From positions 1,932,001 through 1,996,000 of the forward strand of contig NC_005090.1 in assembly GCF_000196135.1 (NCBI RefSeq): a DNA stretch of 64,000 bases. Direction: 5' to 3'. Under the pieces are notes generated by a model. That model was not told the origin of the DNA. It ran no database searches and saw only the letters and a program-made list of their open reading frames with translations. Positions within the stretch are counted from its first letter, which is position 1, and every line of letters begins with the position of its first letter. The translations under genes and the position numbers were made by a program. The stretch comes from Wolinella succinogenes DSM 1740 (GTDB lineage: Bacteria; Campylobacterota; Campylobacteria; Campylobacterales; Helicobacteraceae). Positions 16,659-29,563 of the stretch are shown here, piece by piece.

Positions 16659-17534
16659 ATGAAATCGAGAAATATAATATTTTATACTCCAGAGCAATGG
16701 GGTGTGTTAGAAAAATTTAGTAACTTCTATAGCGCTACTCATGATTTCAACGATTCTGGTAAAAGAGCAGTGTTGGGAACTATAAGTCACTTTCGTAAAG
16801 CTCTAACACTAAAGAATCTTGCGTTAAAACTAGTCCCGAATTTAGAAAATGACGAGGTCGAGTTAAATGAGTATGGTTACTCCAGCGCCATCAATTCCAA
16901 AGAGTTATCGGCAGTCATAGAATCAATTATTTTGGAATTATATTCATCTCTTGATTGCTCAATCACAGTAATATGCAAAATATATTCAAAATACCAAGGA
17001 ATCCCAGATTCTACTCGAAAGTATTTTAAAAATGTCTCTTCTTTAAAAATCGATAAGCGATTCCCTGAGCAGCTAATAATCGCTGTGCAAGAAGCAACTT
17101 GGTACGATGATTTTAGAAAAATTAGAGATGAGCTGACGCACCTAGAGACAGGAAATTGTCACAAAAATGATGAAACAGGAAAAATTGTCTATATGCACTC
17201 AGGTTTGAAGAGAAAAGGAGTGTCATTAATAATTAATGATATATTTGCAGAAATTGATCAAATGATAGCAGATATAAACCAATTCCTAGGCAGAGTGTTT
17301 GCATATTTGTACTCACAGCTTGATGACAAGCCGATATTGCAAACCTGCGGTATTTTTAACGGAAGGGCGTATGCAAGATATGTATCTCCTCATGAGTCCA
17401 TGGACTTTCATTCAGGTATTTGTGACGCTCGCAGATGGTTTGATCTTGAAGAAAATCCAACATGTATCTTTGCTAGTGAATGTGGGGCTTACAAAAATGC
17501 CAACAATGTAGTTCGCAGCAAAATCTCGAAATGA
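16659..17534 (+). CDS. AT-rich orphan protein with HEPN-like RDELTH motif
   Basis: I do not recognise this 291-residue, largely helical protein. Residues 156-161 read RDELTH inside a helix (YDDFRKIRDELTHLETG), which fits the R-x4-H active-site motif of HEPN-type RNases, where a polar residue often follows the Arg. No signal peptide or membrane segment is seen. Its DNA is clearly poorer in GC than its neighbours: two sampled 60-base lines are 23-25% GC, against 57% for a line of dgt. It is rich in ATA, TTA and AAA codons. The start is the ATG at 16659 behind GGGGAGG; a GTG at 16653 is possible. It lies between dgt and the 3' side of tRNA-Ser, which suggests acquisition. Confidence 0.75.
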   Translation: MKSRNIIFYTPEQWGVLEKFSNFYSATHDFNDSGKRAVLGTISHFRKALTLKNLALKLVPNLENDEVELNEYGYSSAINSKELSAVIESIILELYSSLDCSITVICKIYSKYQGIPDSTRKYFKNVSSLKIDKRFPEQLIIAVQEATWYDDFRKIRDELTHLETGNCHKNDETGKIVYMHSGLKRKGVSLIINDIFAEIDQMIADINQFLGRVFAYLYSQLDDKPILQTCGIFNGRAYARYVSPHESMDFHSGICDARRWFDLEENPTCIFASECGAYKNANNVVRSKISK

Positions 17535-17668
17535 AGCGAAAATAATATTGCTTTCTTTTTCTGCTCGTGTGGATTACTGTCTAGATTTTGGTGGTAGTAT
17601 ATTTTTCTATTTTATACAAACAATCTTAAAGTCTTAAAGAAGATGATATCAGCAGGATTCTAGAAAAG
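17535..17668. other. AT-rich gap between orphan gene and tRNA-Ser
   Basis: This 134-base stretch has no credible gene. Directly after the orphan stop a short AAGC/GCTT stem is followed by TTTCTTTTTC, a weak terminator candidate (17534-17561). No clear duplicated tRNA-Ser 3' end (attachment-site repeat) could be found by eye on the far side of the orphan gene. Confidence 0.4.
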
Positions 17669-17759
17669 TGGCGGACAGGGAGGGATTCGAACCCTCGGTA
17701 ACCTTGCGGCTACGCGTCCTTAGCAGGGACGTGGTTTCAGCCAACTCACCCACCGGTCC
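17669..17759 (-). tRNA. tRNA-Ser (GCT)
   Basis: On the minus strand this is a 91-nt class II tRNA with a long variable arm. The anticodon loop CTGCTAA is held by the CGTCC/GGACG stem, the T loop is TTCGAAT, and CCA is encoded at the 3' end (17669-17671). The acceptor stem GGACCGG/CCTGTCC has one C-T mismatch at the fifth pair. The gene downstream of its 3' end is AT-rich and foreign-looking, as is common for islands beside tRNA genes. Confidence 0.95.
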
Positions 17760-17795
17760 ATCCGCGAATGGAGAAAAGATATTTGAAGAGTTGGA

Positions 17796-17801
17796 AGTAT
17801 A
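17796..17801 (-). promoter_or_regulatory. -10 element of tRNA-Ser promoter
   Basis: TATACT on the minus strand lies about 37 bases ahead of the mature tRNA 5' end. No strong -35 is visible. Confidence 0.4.
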
Positions 17802-17814
17802 TCCAAAAGAGTTG

Positions 17815-17845
17815 AAAAATGCCTTATGCGGGGCGACCCAGCCCC
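17815..17845 (-). terminator. Possible terminator after the MotE-like gene
   Basis: Directly after the stop codon, read on the minus strand, a GGGGC/GCCCC stem (17830-17845, loop of 6) is followed about 10 bases later by a run of five T (17815-17819). The spacing is loose for an intrinsic terminator. Confidence 0.35.
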
Positions 17846-18445
17846 CTAGATCGCATCCGCCGCAGGAGCTCCCGGAGGCGTAGGTGCCACAGGAGCGGTC
17901 GGTGCAGGCGAAGTGGCGCCCTCAAAAGGAGGTCCTTTCTGGAGAATCGCCGTGAGTTCAGCGGCGCGCGCGGGATTCATCTTGGCGAGAATCTTGCCCA
18001 TATCCTTTGATTCTAGGCTAAAGAGGATGGTGGCCGCCTCTTTGTCAGAGAGATTCTCGATGATGGGCGCGGCTTTAGAATCTTTCATCTTGGCGTAGGT
18101 CTCAGCGATCTTGTCATCTTTGGCGGCTTTGATCTGCTTGAGAAGCTCCTCGTTTTGCTTGAGTAGCCGCTTCACCCGCGTCTCTTTTTCCTCGACTTGC
18201 GCGAGTGTCGCTTGCACCTCTGCCTCGCGTTTTCTAAGAGCCGCCTCTTTTTGATCTAGCATTGCCTGCGTGGCAGATTGAAGGGCTTGCAAGGCTTGCT
18301 GCTGCTCATCGATCTTTTCGATTCCGCGCAAAATTTCACTCTTGCGCTGCTCAAAAATCACATTACAATCAATAAGCTCACGCCTCTCCGCAGAGACCAA
18401 AGTGGATGCCAAAAGCACCCCTAGCCACAGGATGCTCTTTTTCAC
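17846..18445 (-). CDS. MotE-like secreted coiled-coil protein (MgtE_N-like domain)
   Basis: A 199-residue protein with an N-terminal signal peptide (SILWLGVLLASTLVSA), a long coiled coil (about residues 35-115), and a C-terminal MgtE_N-like domain (ENLSDKEAATILFSLESKDM, ILAKMNPARAAELT), followed by a Pro/Ala-rich tail. This layout matches MotE-type flagellar proteins. It follows fliJ with a GTGA overlap, and purA is next, the order seen in Helicobacter (HP0255-HP0257). It begins at GTG with a strong AAGGAGGAGG. A periplasmic motility role is inferred. Confidence 0.8.
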   Translation of the reverse strand: MKKSILWLGVLLASTLVSAERRELIDCNVIFEQRKSEILRGIEKIDEQQQALQALQSATQAMLDQKEAALRKREAEVQATLAQVEEKETRVKRLLKQNEELLKQIKAAKDDKIAETYAKMKDSKAAPIIENLSDKEAATILFSLESKDMGKILAKMNPARAAELTAILQKGPPFEGATSPAPTAPVAPTPPGAPAADAI

Positions 18446-18885
18446 GCCTCCTCCTTGAACTGGGATGAGCCATTTCGCGTGTTATAGAGCAACAACGAGA
18501 CCTCGTCCATCTGCAACTCTTCTTGGCGCTTTTGGAGAGCTAGCATCTTCTGAATCTCCAATTTATCGAGATATTTAGCCTTTTCATGCTCAAGACTCAA
18601 GAGCTTGAGTTGCTCTTGCATCCTTTGGCGCTTTTCGCGCAGGTGTGCAAGATCGAGCTTTTTAAATTCAAGCTCATCGATGTGAGCTTTTTTAATCGCT
18701 TGGATTTTCAAAAAGTCGGCGTAAGCGCCTGAAGAAGGAATCGCGATGGAAGCAATCTCTCGCAAGATAGAGGCGATCTCCTCTTGCATCTGCTCAATCT
18801 CGCGATTCACGACCAAAATCGCCCGTTCCGCTTCATTAAGCGCCTCTTTTTTGATGCGCAGAAACTGGGTGAATTTGGTCTTCAC
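18442..18885 (-). CDS. fliJ: FliJ-like flagellar export chaperone
   Basis: A 147-residue, almost wholly coiled-coil cytoplasmic protein of the size and heptad character of FliJ, the stalk-like component of the flagellar export ATPase complex. FliJ proteins are poorly conserved in sequence, so the call rests on length, coiled coil and context: purA upstream and the MotE-like gene overlapping downstream. It starts at GTG behind AGGAGGG. Confidence 0.75.
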   Translation of the reverse strand: MKTKFTQFLRIKKEALNEAERAILVVNREIEQMQEEIASILREIASIAIPSSGAYADFLKIQAIKKAHIDELEFKKLDLAHLREKRQRMQEQLKLLSLEHEKAKYLDKLEIQKMLALQKRQEELQMDEVSLLLYNTRNGSSQFKEEA

Positions 18886-18893
18886 AATCCCTC

Positions 18894-21010
<2,117 letters not shown>

Positions 21011-21036
21011 TCCTCAATGATTTTTGTTAAAGAGCG

Positions 21037-21045
21037 ATTATAGCA
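21037..21045 (-). promoter_or_regulatory. Extended -10 promoter for hisZ-purA
   Basis: The minus strand reads TGCTATAAT, an exact extended -10 (TGn TATAAT), 27 bases before the hisZ ATG and in the 50-base gap after uppS. It probably drives hisZ, purA, fliJ and the MotE-like gene. Confidence 0.6.
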
Positions 21046-21060
21046 CACTACGCTTGAAGC

Positions 21061-21738
21061 TCAGATTCCACCAAATCGCCGTTTTCTCCGCTTAAACTCC
21101 TCGATTTGAATCGCCAGCTCCCCTGCAGTGAAATCAGGCCAAAGCGTGGGAGTGAAAAAGAGCTCAGCGTAGCTGCTCTGCCACAAGAGATAGTTGGAGA
21201 GGCGATAATCCCCGCCCGTCCTCACCAGCATATCCACATCAGGTGCAAAAGCTGTGTCCAAAAAGCGCGATAGATTCTCTTCGCTCACCTCCACCCCTGC
21301 CTCAATCATCTTCTGAGTCGCGCGGATGATCTCGTCTTTGCTTCCATAATTGAGTGCTAGCACCTGCGTTAGCCCAGAACATGAAGCGCTCTTTTGGGTG
21401 AGCGTCTCTATCTCATCAAGTAGCCGAGAAGAGAATCGACTCAAATCTCCAATCGCTTTGAAACGAATGTTATTCTTGAGATAGACCTCCGCCTCTTTTT
21501 TCAAATAGTCACTCAAAAGGCGCATAAGGAAATCGACCTCCGTCTTGGGTCGCTTCCAGTTTTCGGTCGAAAAGGCGTAGAGCGTGAGGAATGAAATGTC
21601 ACTTTTTGAACAAAACATGGTGATCTCTCGAATCGTCTCTGCCCCTTTTTCGTGCCCTCGCACGCGCTGCTTCCCGCGCTCTTGCGCCCACCTTCCATTC
21701 CCATCCATGATGATGGCTAGATGCTTCAACTCGTTCAA
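21061..21738 (-). CDS. uppS: Isoprenyl (undecaprenyl) diphosphate synthase
   Basis: Cis-prenyltransferase that makes undecaprenyl diphosphate, the lipid carrier for cell-wall and glycan synthesis. The active-site block IIMDGNGRWAQ (catalytic Asp), YAFSTENWKRP and the C-terminal R-T-G-G-D-x-R-x-S motif (VRTGGDYRLSNY) are clear in about 225 aa. In-frame TTG codons occur at 21747, 21738 and 21729 with no ATG. I chose 21738, which has AAAGGG nine bases upstream and gives MNELKHLA as in relatives. Confidence 0.94.
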   Translation of the reverse strand: MNELKHLAIIMDGNGRWAQERGKQRVRGHEKGAETIREITMFCSKSDISFLTLYAFSTENWKRPKTEVDFLMRLLSDYLKKEAEVYLKNNIRFKAIGDLSRFSSRLLDEIETLTQKSASCSGLTQVLALNYGSKDEIIRATQKMIEAGVEVSEENLSRFLDTAFAPDVDMLVRTGGDYRLSNYLLWQSSYAELFFTPTLWPDFTAGELAIQIEEFKRRKRRFGGI

Positions 21739-21743
21739 CTCTC

Positions 21744-22514
21744 TCAACCCTTTAAATTCAGCAAAGAATCGCCCGCTTCATAGAGGGGAGTGATCCCCTC
21801 ATCCACGGCAATAGTTGTCTTTTTAATTCCTTGTAGCTCCTCTAGCTCGCCCTCCAAAAGCGCCGCTGTGCTCGCATAGAGCGTCCAGAGATAGAGGTGG
21901 GCTCCTTCTCCCTCTTCGGGCTCAAAAATCTTTCCTTTGATCGCCCCCAAATTGGCAAAGATCGAGTAGAACTCAAGCTCGGTGATTCCGCCTCTGGAGC
22001 GCTTGGAGCGCATCTGCAATAGAGAATCTTTTTCATTTTCATAACGCAAAGGAAGGGTCAGCACCTTTTGCTGCAAAGAGAGGAGAAGGTTTCCCAAAAA
22101 GAGAAACTCCCCGCGATTCTCCGCCATGCTCAAGCGCTCTCCTAGGAGCGCTCTGAGCTTATCCCAAGGATTTGCGCCAGAAGAATCAAGGAGCGATTCC
22201 ATCTCTTTTGAGGAGAGGCGCCAAGCGCTTTTGGAGAGATTCGACCAAAGGGCGGGCTGAGGGATAAGGTTAGAGAGGAGAATCGAACCCGCACTACTCT
22301 TGCCCATGTGCGCCCAATATTTCATCCCGATCTGAAGCTCTTTGAGGCTTTTGGTCTCCAGAGCTGTGTTGCCCACCTTGAGCATATAGCGCATGGAGTG
22401 CGTCCGCTCCATCACCTCAAGGCTCACAGGCAAAGAGGCGTTAAACTGCTTAGCGCTCGTAGAGTTTTGCAAGCGATTCTGCACCTCGGCGACTTGGGAG
22501 AGCTGCTGAATCAC
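21744..22514 (-). CDS. Hypothetical protein between coaBC and uppS
   Basis: A 256-residue protein that I do not recognise. It is leucine-rich and largely helical, has no signal peptide or membrane segment, and ends in a segment with several acidic residues. Campylobacterota often carry a poorly conserved gene here between coaBC and uppS. It starts at GTG overlapping the coaBC stop (GTGA) and ends next to the uppS start, so it is part of that operon. No function is assigned. Confidence 0.75.
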   Translation of the reverse strand: MIQQLSQVAEVQNRLQNSTSAKQFNASLPVSLEVMERTHSMRYMLKVGNTALETKSLKELQIGMKYWAHMGKSSAGSILLSNLIPQPALWSNLSKSAWRLSSKEMESLLDSSGANPWDKLRALLGERLSMAENRGEFLFLGNLLLSLQQKVLTLPLRYENEKDSLLQMRSKRSRGGITELEFYSIFANLGAIKGKIFEPEEGEGAHLYLWTLYASTAALLEGELEELQGIKKTTIAVDEGITPLYEAGDSLLNLKG

Positions 22515-23722
22515 AGGGATTTGACCTCATCTAAGAGGGCTAAGGCCACGCCCAATTTTTCATCTCTTGGAATCTTGATCTCTTTTTGAGGAGTGAGGAG
22601 CCAAATCTCATTTTGCTCCGATTCAAGAGGACTCTCTTGGGCGATGAGATTGAGGCAGATCGCCTCCACTCCTTTGCGCTCCAGCGCTTTTTTGGCGTTT
22701 ATAAAGGCTGTTTCCCCCTCCTCTTCTAGTTTGAATCCAATCGTTTTGAATCCTTTTTTGATGAGGCTTTGGAGGACATCGATATTCTGCACCAGCTCCA
22801 AGGAGAAGCGCTCGCCTAGCGCCTCTTTTTTGAGTTTTCCTTTAGCGGGTGTAGCCACCCTATAATCCCCAATCGCGGCAGCCATAAAGAGAAAAGGGGT
22901 ACTCTTTTGCCCTTGATGAGCCTTTTGCCACTGATGGAGGTGATCAAAATAGTCCTGAGCGCTCCTTGCTCCAATATGCCCGATGGCCTTGGGGAGAGAA
23001 GGGGGGGCGAGCGAAGAGAAGAGCGTCACATTGGCTCCGCGATAAAAGAGTGCGCGAGAGAGAGCTTCGGCCATCTTGCCGCTAGAGCGATTGGTGAGGA
23101 ATCGAACCTCATCCAGCGCCTCCATGCTCCCTCCGCCACTCACCGCCACGCTCCGATTCTCCCAAAAAGGCTCTTTAAGAAGATGGCGCGTCACCTGCTC
23201 CACAATCTCTTGAGGCTCTTCAAGCGCTCCCTTGCCCACATCGCCGCACGCCAGCTCTTTAGTGGAGGGCTCAATAACCTCCATGCGAAGCTTTTCTAGC
23301 TTGCGGAGCGATTCTTGGGTGAGAGGATTTTCGATCATTTTGGTGTTGGCTGCAGGCGCAATCATCTTGGGTCCATCAAAGGCAAGGAAGCTAGAGAGGA
23401 GAAGATTATCAGCGATTCCCGCGGCGATCTTGTTGATCGTGTTGGCGGTGGCAGGAGCGATGAGATAGAGATCAGCCCACGAGGCAATCGCGATATGATT
23501 AATGCCGCTTGACCAAGACTCGCTTTGAGCGTGGAGCACGCTCTCTTTGGTGAGCGCCTCAAAGACCAAAGGAGAGATGAAGCGCTTAGCCTCTTCGCTC
23601 ATCACGACCTTCACGCTCGCACCGCGCTTTTGGAGCAGGCGCACAATCTCAGGCGCTTTATAGACAGAGATGCTAGAGCTCACCCCTAGGGCAATCTTTT
23701 TACCAAAAAGCAGGGGGAGCAT
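22511..23722 (-). CDS. coaBC: Bifunctional phosphopantothenoylcysteine decarboxylase/synthase CoaBC
   Basis: Coenzyme A biosynthesis: CoaB ligates cysteine to phosphopantothenate, and the CoaC flavodomain decarboxylates the product. The N-terminal part has the FMN-binding IALGVSSSISVYK, the active-site His in SGINHIA, and a PAANTKM substrate motif where many CoaC proteins have PAMN. The C-terminal CoaB part begins near ENRSVAVSGGGSMEALDEVR, with FLTNRSSGKMA. Length 403 aa. It lies one base downstream of pseB, as in Helicobacter. Confidence 0.95.
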   Translation of the reverse strand: MLPLLFGKKIALGVSSSISVYKAPEIVRLLQKRGASVKVVMSEEAKRFISPLVFEALTKESVLHAQSESWSSGINHIAIASWADLYLIAPATANTINKIAAGIADNLLLSSFLAFDGPKMIAPAANTKMIENPLTQESLRKLEKLRMEVIEPSTKELACGDVGKGALEEPQEIVEQVTRHLLKEPFWENRSVAVSGGGSMEALDEVRFLTNRSSGKMAEALSRALFYRGANVTLFSSLAPPSLPKAIGHIGARSAQDYFDHLHQWQKAHQGQKSTPFLFMAAAIGDYRVATPAKGKLKKEALGERFSLELVQNIDVLQSLIKKGFKTIGFKLEEEGETAFINAKKALERKGVEAICLNLIAQESPLESEQNEIWLLTPQKEIKIPRDEKLGVALALLDEVKSL

Positions 23723-23723
23723 T

Positions 23724-26534
<2,811 letters not shown>

Positions 26535-26538
<4 letters not shown>

Positions 26539-27008
26539 AGGAGAATCACCAAAAAGAAGCTCTCCACAATGGCAAAGTAGAGAAGCAGCGTAGAGATAGA
26601 GGGGGTTCCGGCCCCAAGAAGCAATCCCATGGCATTAGAGAAGAGATAGAAGCCAAAATAGGCATAAAAGACAAAAAGTGGGATGAGACACTTCTCACAT
26701 CCAAGCACCTGCTTTACTTTGGGCACAACCAAATAGTAGGAGATCAAGAAGAAGATGATGGAGCTAAGCCACAAAAATCCCTTGGTTGCCTCAAAAAAGA
26801 GCAAAAAGATCACGATGGGAAAGAGGTAGTGAATCTTTCCCTTCTCCATGAAATTACAAAAAAGGACAAACGCCACCCCAAGAAGTGGCGGAAGGTAGTA
26901 GAGCATATCCGTTAGCGCACCGTAAGAGACGATGAGCACCAACAGAAAGAGGGTCTTTAGAACCTCTTTATAAGCGCTATCTCTTCGCATATGGGAAAAT
27001 ATTTGCAT
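26535..27008 (-). CDS. Small polytopic membrane protein, MreD-like
   Basis: A 157-residue protein with about five hydrophobic helices after a short charged N-terminus. Its size, hydropathy and place directly upstream of the PBP2 gene suggest an MreD-type rod-shape protein, but sequence similarity is not evident by eye. The start is uncertain: ATG 27008 and ATG 26990 are both inside the upstream acetyltransferase gene, and neither has a clear ribosome-binding site. Confidence 0.7.
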
Positions 27009-27415
27009 TTAATGCAGTCCGCCCAGATCTTATGATCAGGGATAGCCTCTTTGCTCACCTCAACAAAACCAAGCTTCTCAAACAGAGTGCGCTGATAGGT
27101 GAGCACCAGCACCTCTTTAACCCCAAGCCCAAGCGCCTCTTTAAGCGAGACTTCGATGATACTCGTGGCAATTCCCCTTCCTCGATGACTCTCTTTGACG
27201 ATCAAGCTTCGAATCTCCGCCAAAGAGGGAGAGTGAATATGGAGCGCGCAAAAGCCCACGATCTCACCCTCTTCCCATGCAACATTGTAAGAGCGAATCG
27301 CGTTGGCAATCTCATCAGCGGTGCGCTCCAAAATCACGCCTCGCTCCACCTCGGGACGAAGAAGATTCCTCATTGCCCCCACCTCTTTAAGAGTTGGCTT
27401 TTTGATCTCTATCAC
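26957..27415 (-). CDS. GNAT acetyltransferase, N-acetylglutamate-synthase-like
   Basis: A 152-residue GNAT protein with the acetyl-CoA motif SHRGRGIATSIIE and the C-terminal LFEKLGFVEV. It resembles the GNAT half of ArgA and short stand-alone N-acetylglutamate synthases (PTLKEVGAMRNLLRP start), so arginine biosynthesis is a likely role. A cysteine-bearing tail CIKCKYFPIC is unusual. It starts at GTG overlapping the engB stop, and its end overlaps the next gene by about 50 bases. Confidence 0.8.
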   Translation of the reverse strand: MIEIKKPTLKEVGAMRNLLRPEVERGVILERTADEIANAIRSYNVAWEEGEIVGFCALHIHSPSLAEIRSLIVKESHRGRGIATSIIEVSLKEALGLGVKEVLVLTYQRTLFEKLGFVEVSKEAIPDHKIWADCIKCKYFPICEEIALIKRF

Positions 27416-28014
27416 GCCTCTTCCCCTAAAACATCTTTAAGCACTCGCTCGCGCACAGAGGCGATTCCCTCCTTGCCGAGCATCGCCGTGAAACAGGCAT
27501 CAGGATAGCGCTGTTGCAACTTCTTTTGGTCATTTCGATTGAGCTTGTCCATCTTGGTAAAAACTCGAATCACCTTTTGGTCTCCTCTTTTAATCGCTCC
27601 AATCATCGCCCACGCCTCCGCGTCAATCGCCAAATCAGGATGTCTAGCATCAATGAGCTGAACAAAGAGCTTAATGGAGCGTCTCTCTTGCAAAAAATGG
27701 ATGAGCTTCTCCCCCCAATCTTTGCGCATCTCCTTGGAGACTTTAGCGTAGCCAAACCCAGGAAGATCGACCAGCCATAGAGGAATCCGCTCCTCTCCTC
27801 GCTTCCAAATGGTCTCAAAATAGTTAATCAGCTGAGTTTTACCCGGCGTAGAAGAGCTCTTGGCCAATCCCTTGGAATCAACAATGAGATTGATCAGCGT
27901 GCTTTTGCCTACATTGCTCCGCCCAATAAAAACCACCTCACTGTTTTTGGGAGGTGGGGTCTGAGAGAGAGCGCTGGCTGAGGTGAGGAAAGAGGACTCA
28001 ACTACCGTTATCAT
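27412..28014 (-). CDS. engB: Ribosome-biogenesis GTPase EngB (YihA/YsxC)
   Basis: GTPase required for 50S subunit assembly, 200 aa. It shows the P-loop GRSNVGKST, DLPGFGYA (switch II), TKMDK and the short EngB architecture. I chose ATG 28014 with AAGGG five bases upstream; the frame extends five codons further. The start lies inside the end of lptA (17-base overlap). Confidence 0.95.
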   Translation of the reverse strand: MITVVESSFLTSASALSQTPPPKNSEVVFIGRSNVGKSTLINLIVDSKGLAKSSSTPGKTQLINYFETIWKRGEERIPLWLVDLPGFGYAKVSKEMRKDWGEKLIHFLQERRSIKLFVQLIDARHPDLAIDAEAWAMIGAIKRGDQKVIRVFTKMDKLNRNDQKKLQQRYPDACFTAMLGKEGIASVRERVLKDVLGEEA

Positions 28015-28543
28015 CCGCACCCTTCTCATTCATATTAGTGGTCGGAGCGGGAGCGGGGCGTTTTTTGGATTCATCCTCTTCAAAGATAAAGATAAGCTTG
28101 GCGGGCTTTTGGCTATCCCCGACCACATTAGCAAACCCACTCACACGATTAATGATGATCTTCTCGCCCTTGACGGTATTGCTCTTTCCGATCTCTTCCA
28201 TGAAAGCATTCCCCAAAAGATGATATTCATTCTTTGGCGCATCATAGAGTGCGTTATTGGAGTAGCCTTTGAGCTTTCGACCATCAGCCAACGTGATGGC
28301 GAACTTCACATTGCCTTGCGCCTCATATTTAAGAGGACGATTCTTGTCATCAAAAAAGACGGTGAGCTTATCGGTGATGAGCCGATCGTCTCCGCGAACC
28401 ACCACTACATCACCCGTAATGAGGGTTGTCTTTTTCGCCTCATCCGCTACGAAATGTTTCGCGGTGATCTCCACTTGATCCTTGGCAAGCGCTAGGCCAA
28501 CCAGCAACAACAGACTCATCCCCCATTTTTGAAGCATCTTCAC
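27998..28543 (-). CDS. lptA: LPS-transport periplasmic protein LptA
   Basis: OstA/LptA-type periplasmic bridge protein carrying lipopolysaccharide between the two membranes, 181 aa. A signal peptide (MSLLLLVGLALA) is followed by the beta-jellyroll repeats with the characteristic ITGDVVVVRGDDRL and KYEAQGNVKF. The C-terminal tail is Pro/Asn-rich. It starts at GTG overlapping the lptC stop (GTGA). Confidence 0.9.
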   Translation of the reverse strand: MKMLQKWGMSLLLLVGLALAKDQVEITAKHFVADEAKKTTLITGDVVVVRGDDRLITDKLTVFFDDKNRPLKYEAQGNVKFAITLADGRKLKGYSNNALYDAPKNEYHLLGNAFMEEIGKSNTVKGEKIIINRVSGFANVVGDSQKPAKLIFIFEEDESKKRPAPAPTTNMNEKGADDNGS

Positions 28544-29085
28544 CGTCCCATCTCTAGCTTTGCTTTAATCTCTTTGGCCTCTAGTATCCCGCTAGAGGCA
28601 GAGTAGTTGATATCATATCCTTGAGCCCTGTCTTGAGCACGTACAAGCCAAAAACGCCCCTCACCCCTAAAGAGCTTTTTGTCCAACTCATACTCGCCCT
28701 TTTCGCTCCAAAATCGACTCGCATCATCCTTGATATAGAGCGCGCTTTGAGGGAAGAAGAGCTTTTCTCCTCGCTTGATCGCTAGCGGAGATTCTAGCAC
28801 CTCTATCCGTTGTTCTTGTTGAAGAAAACGAGAGAGATTGAGATCCTCGATGATCTCCTCCTCATCAAACTTGTATCCCTTTTGACCCAAGGCCAAGACC
28901 ACCACTCCCTCGGGCGTGATCTCCTTGTAGGTGAAGTCGTATAGCTCCAAGTCGGAGAGATTCTGCTCTTTTTGGAGCGACTTTCCCCCACTCCAAAACT
29001 CTTTTGGCTCATAGAGGAGCACCAAAAGCAGACCAAGAAGCAGCGCACCGAGAAAAAATAGGTGGAGGCTATTCCCAGAGCGCAA
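28540..29085 (-). CDS. lptC: LptC-like LPS-export protein
   Basis: Bitopic inner-membrane protein of 181 aa: one N-terminal helix (LFFLGALLLGLLLVLLY) and a periplasmic OstA-like domain. Its position between kdsC and lptA is the standard LptC place. It starts at TTG with GGAGGAG upstream, inside the end of kdsC. Confidence 0.87.
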   Translation of the reverse strand: MRSGNSLHLFFLGALLLGLLLVLLYEPKEFWSGGKSLQKEQNLSDLELYDFTYKEITPEGVVVLALGQKGYKFDEEEIIEDLNLSRFLQQEQRIEVLESPLAIKRGEKLFFPQSALYIKDDASRFWSEKGEYELDKKLFRGEGRFWLVRAQDRAQGYDINYSASSGILEAKEIKAKLEMGR

Positions 29086-29563
29086 GGAACTCCTCCATCA
29101 AACCCTCTCTCTCTAAGATAGACTCGATCATCTCACGCACCGCCCCCTTGCCTCCATTATGCTCAAGATGGACATCCACTCTTTGGATAATCGACTTCGC
29201 GCAATCCCTAGGAGCAAAAGAGAGTCCCACCTCAGAAAACATCTTTAGGTCATTAAGGTCATCCCCAATGCCCGCAATCTGTTCGCTTGTAAGTCCAAGT
29301 TCGGCTTTGAGCTCACGAAGCTTGGCGCCCTTATCTTTCACCCCTTGAAAGACCCATTCAATTTTCAACTCACGTGCACGCTTCTCCACGATAGAAGAGC
29401 TGCGACCCGTGAGAATCGCCACTTTCTTGCCAAGCTTGATCCAGCCATCAATCGCCAACCCATCACGAACACTGAAGCCCTTTAGCTCCACGCCCTGTGC
29501 ATCAAAATAGACCGTCCCATCGCTCAGCGTCCCATCCACATCCAGCACGATTAGCTCAATCAA
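29069..29563 (-). CDS. kdsC: 3-deoxy-D-manno-octulosonate 8-phosphate phosphatase
   Basis: HAD phosphatase releasing KDO for the LPS inner core. The 164-residue C0-type HAD protein has DVDGTLSDG (nucleophile Asp), TGRSS and the GIGDDLNDL metal motif. TTG start overlapping the hisB stop (TTGA). The kdsC-lptC-lptA order links KDO supply to LPS export. Confidence 0.94.
   Translation of the reverse strand: MIELIVLDVDGTLSDGTVYFDAQGVELKGFSVRDGLAIDGWIKLGKKVAILTGRSSSIVEKRARELKIEWVFQGVKDKGAKLRELKAELGLTSEQIAGIGDDLNDLKMFSEVGLSFAPRDCAKSIIQRVDVHLEHNGGKGAVREMIESILEREGLMEEFLALWE

Noticed and set aside
16640-17700. tRNA-Ser attachment-site duplication bounding the AT-rich gene
   Set aside because: I could not find a second copy of the tRNA 3' end by eye near the dgt end. 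Insertion is argued only from composition and location.
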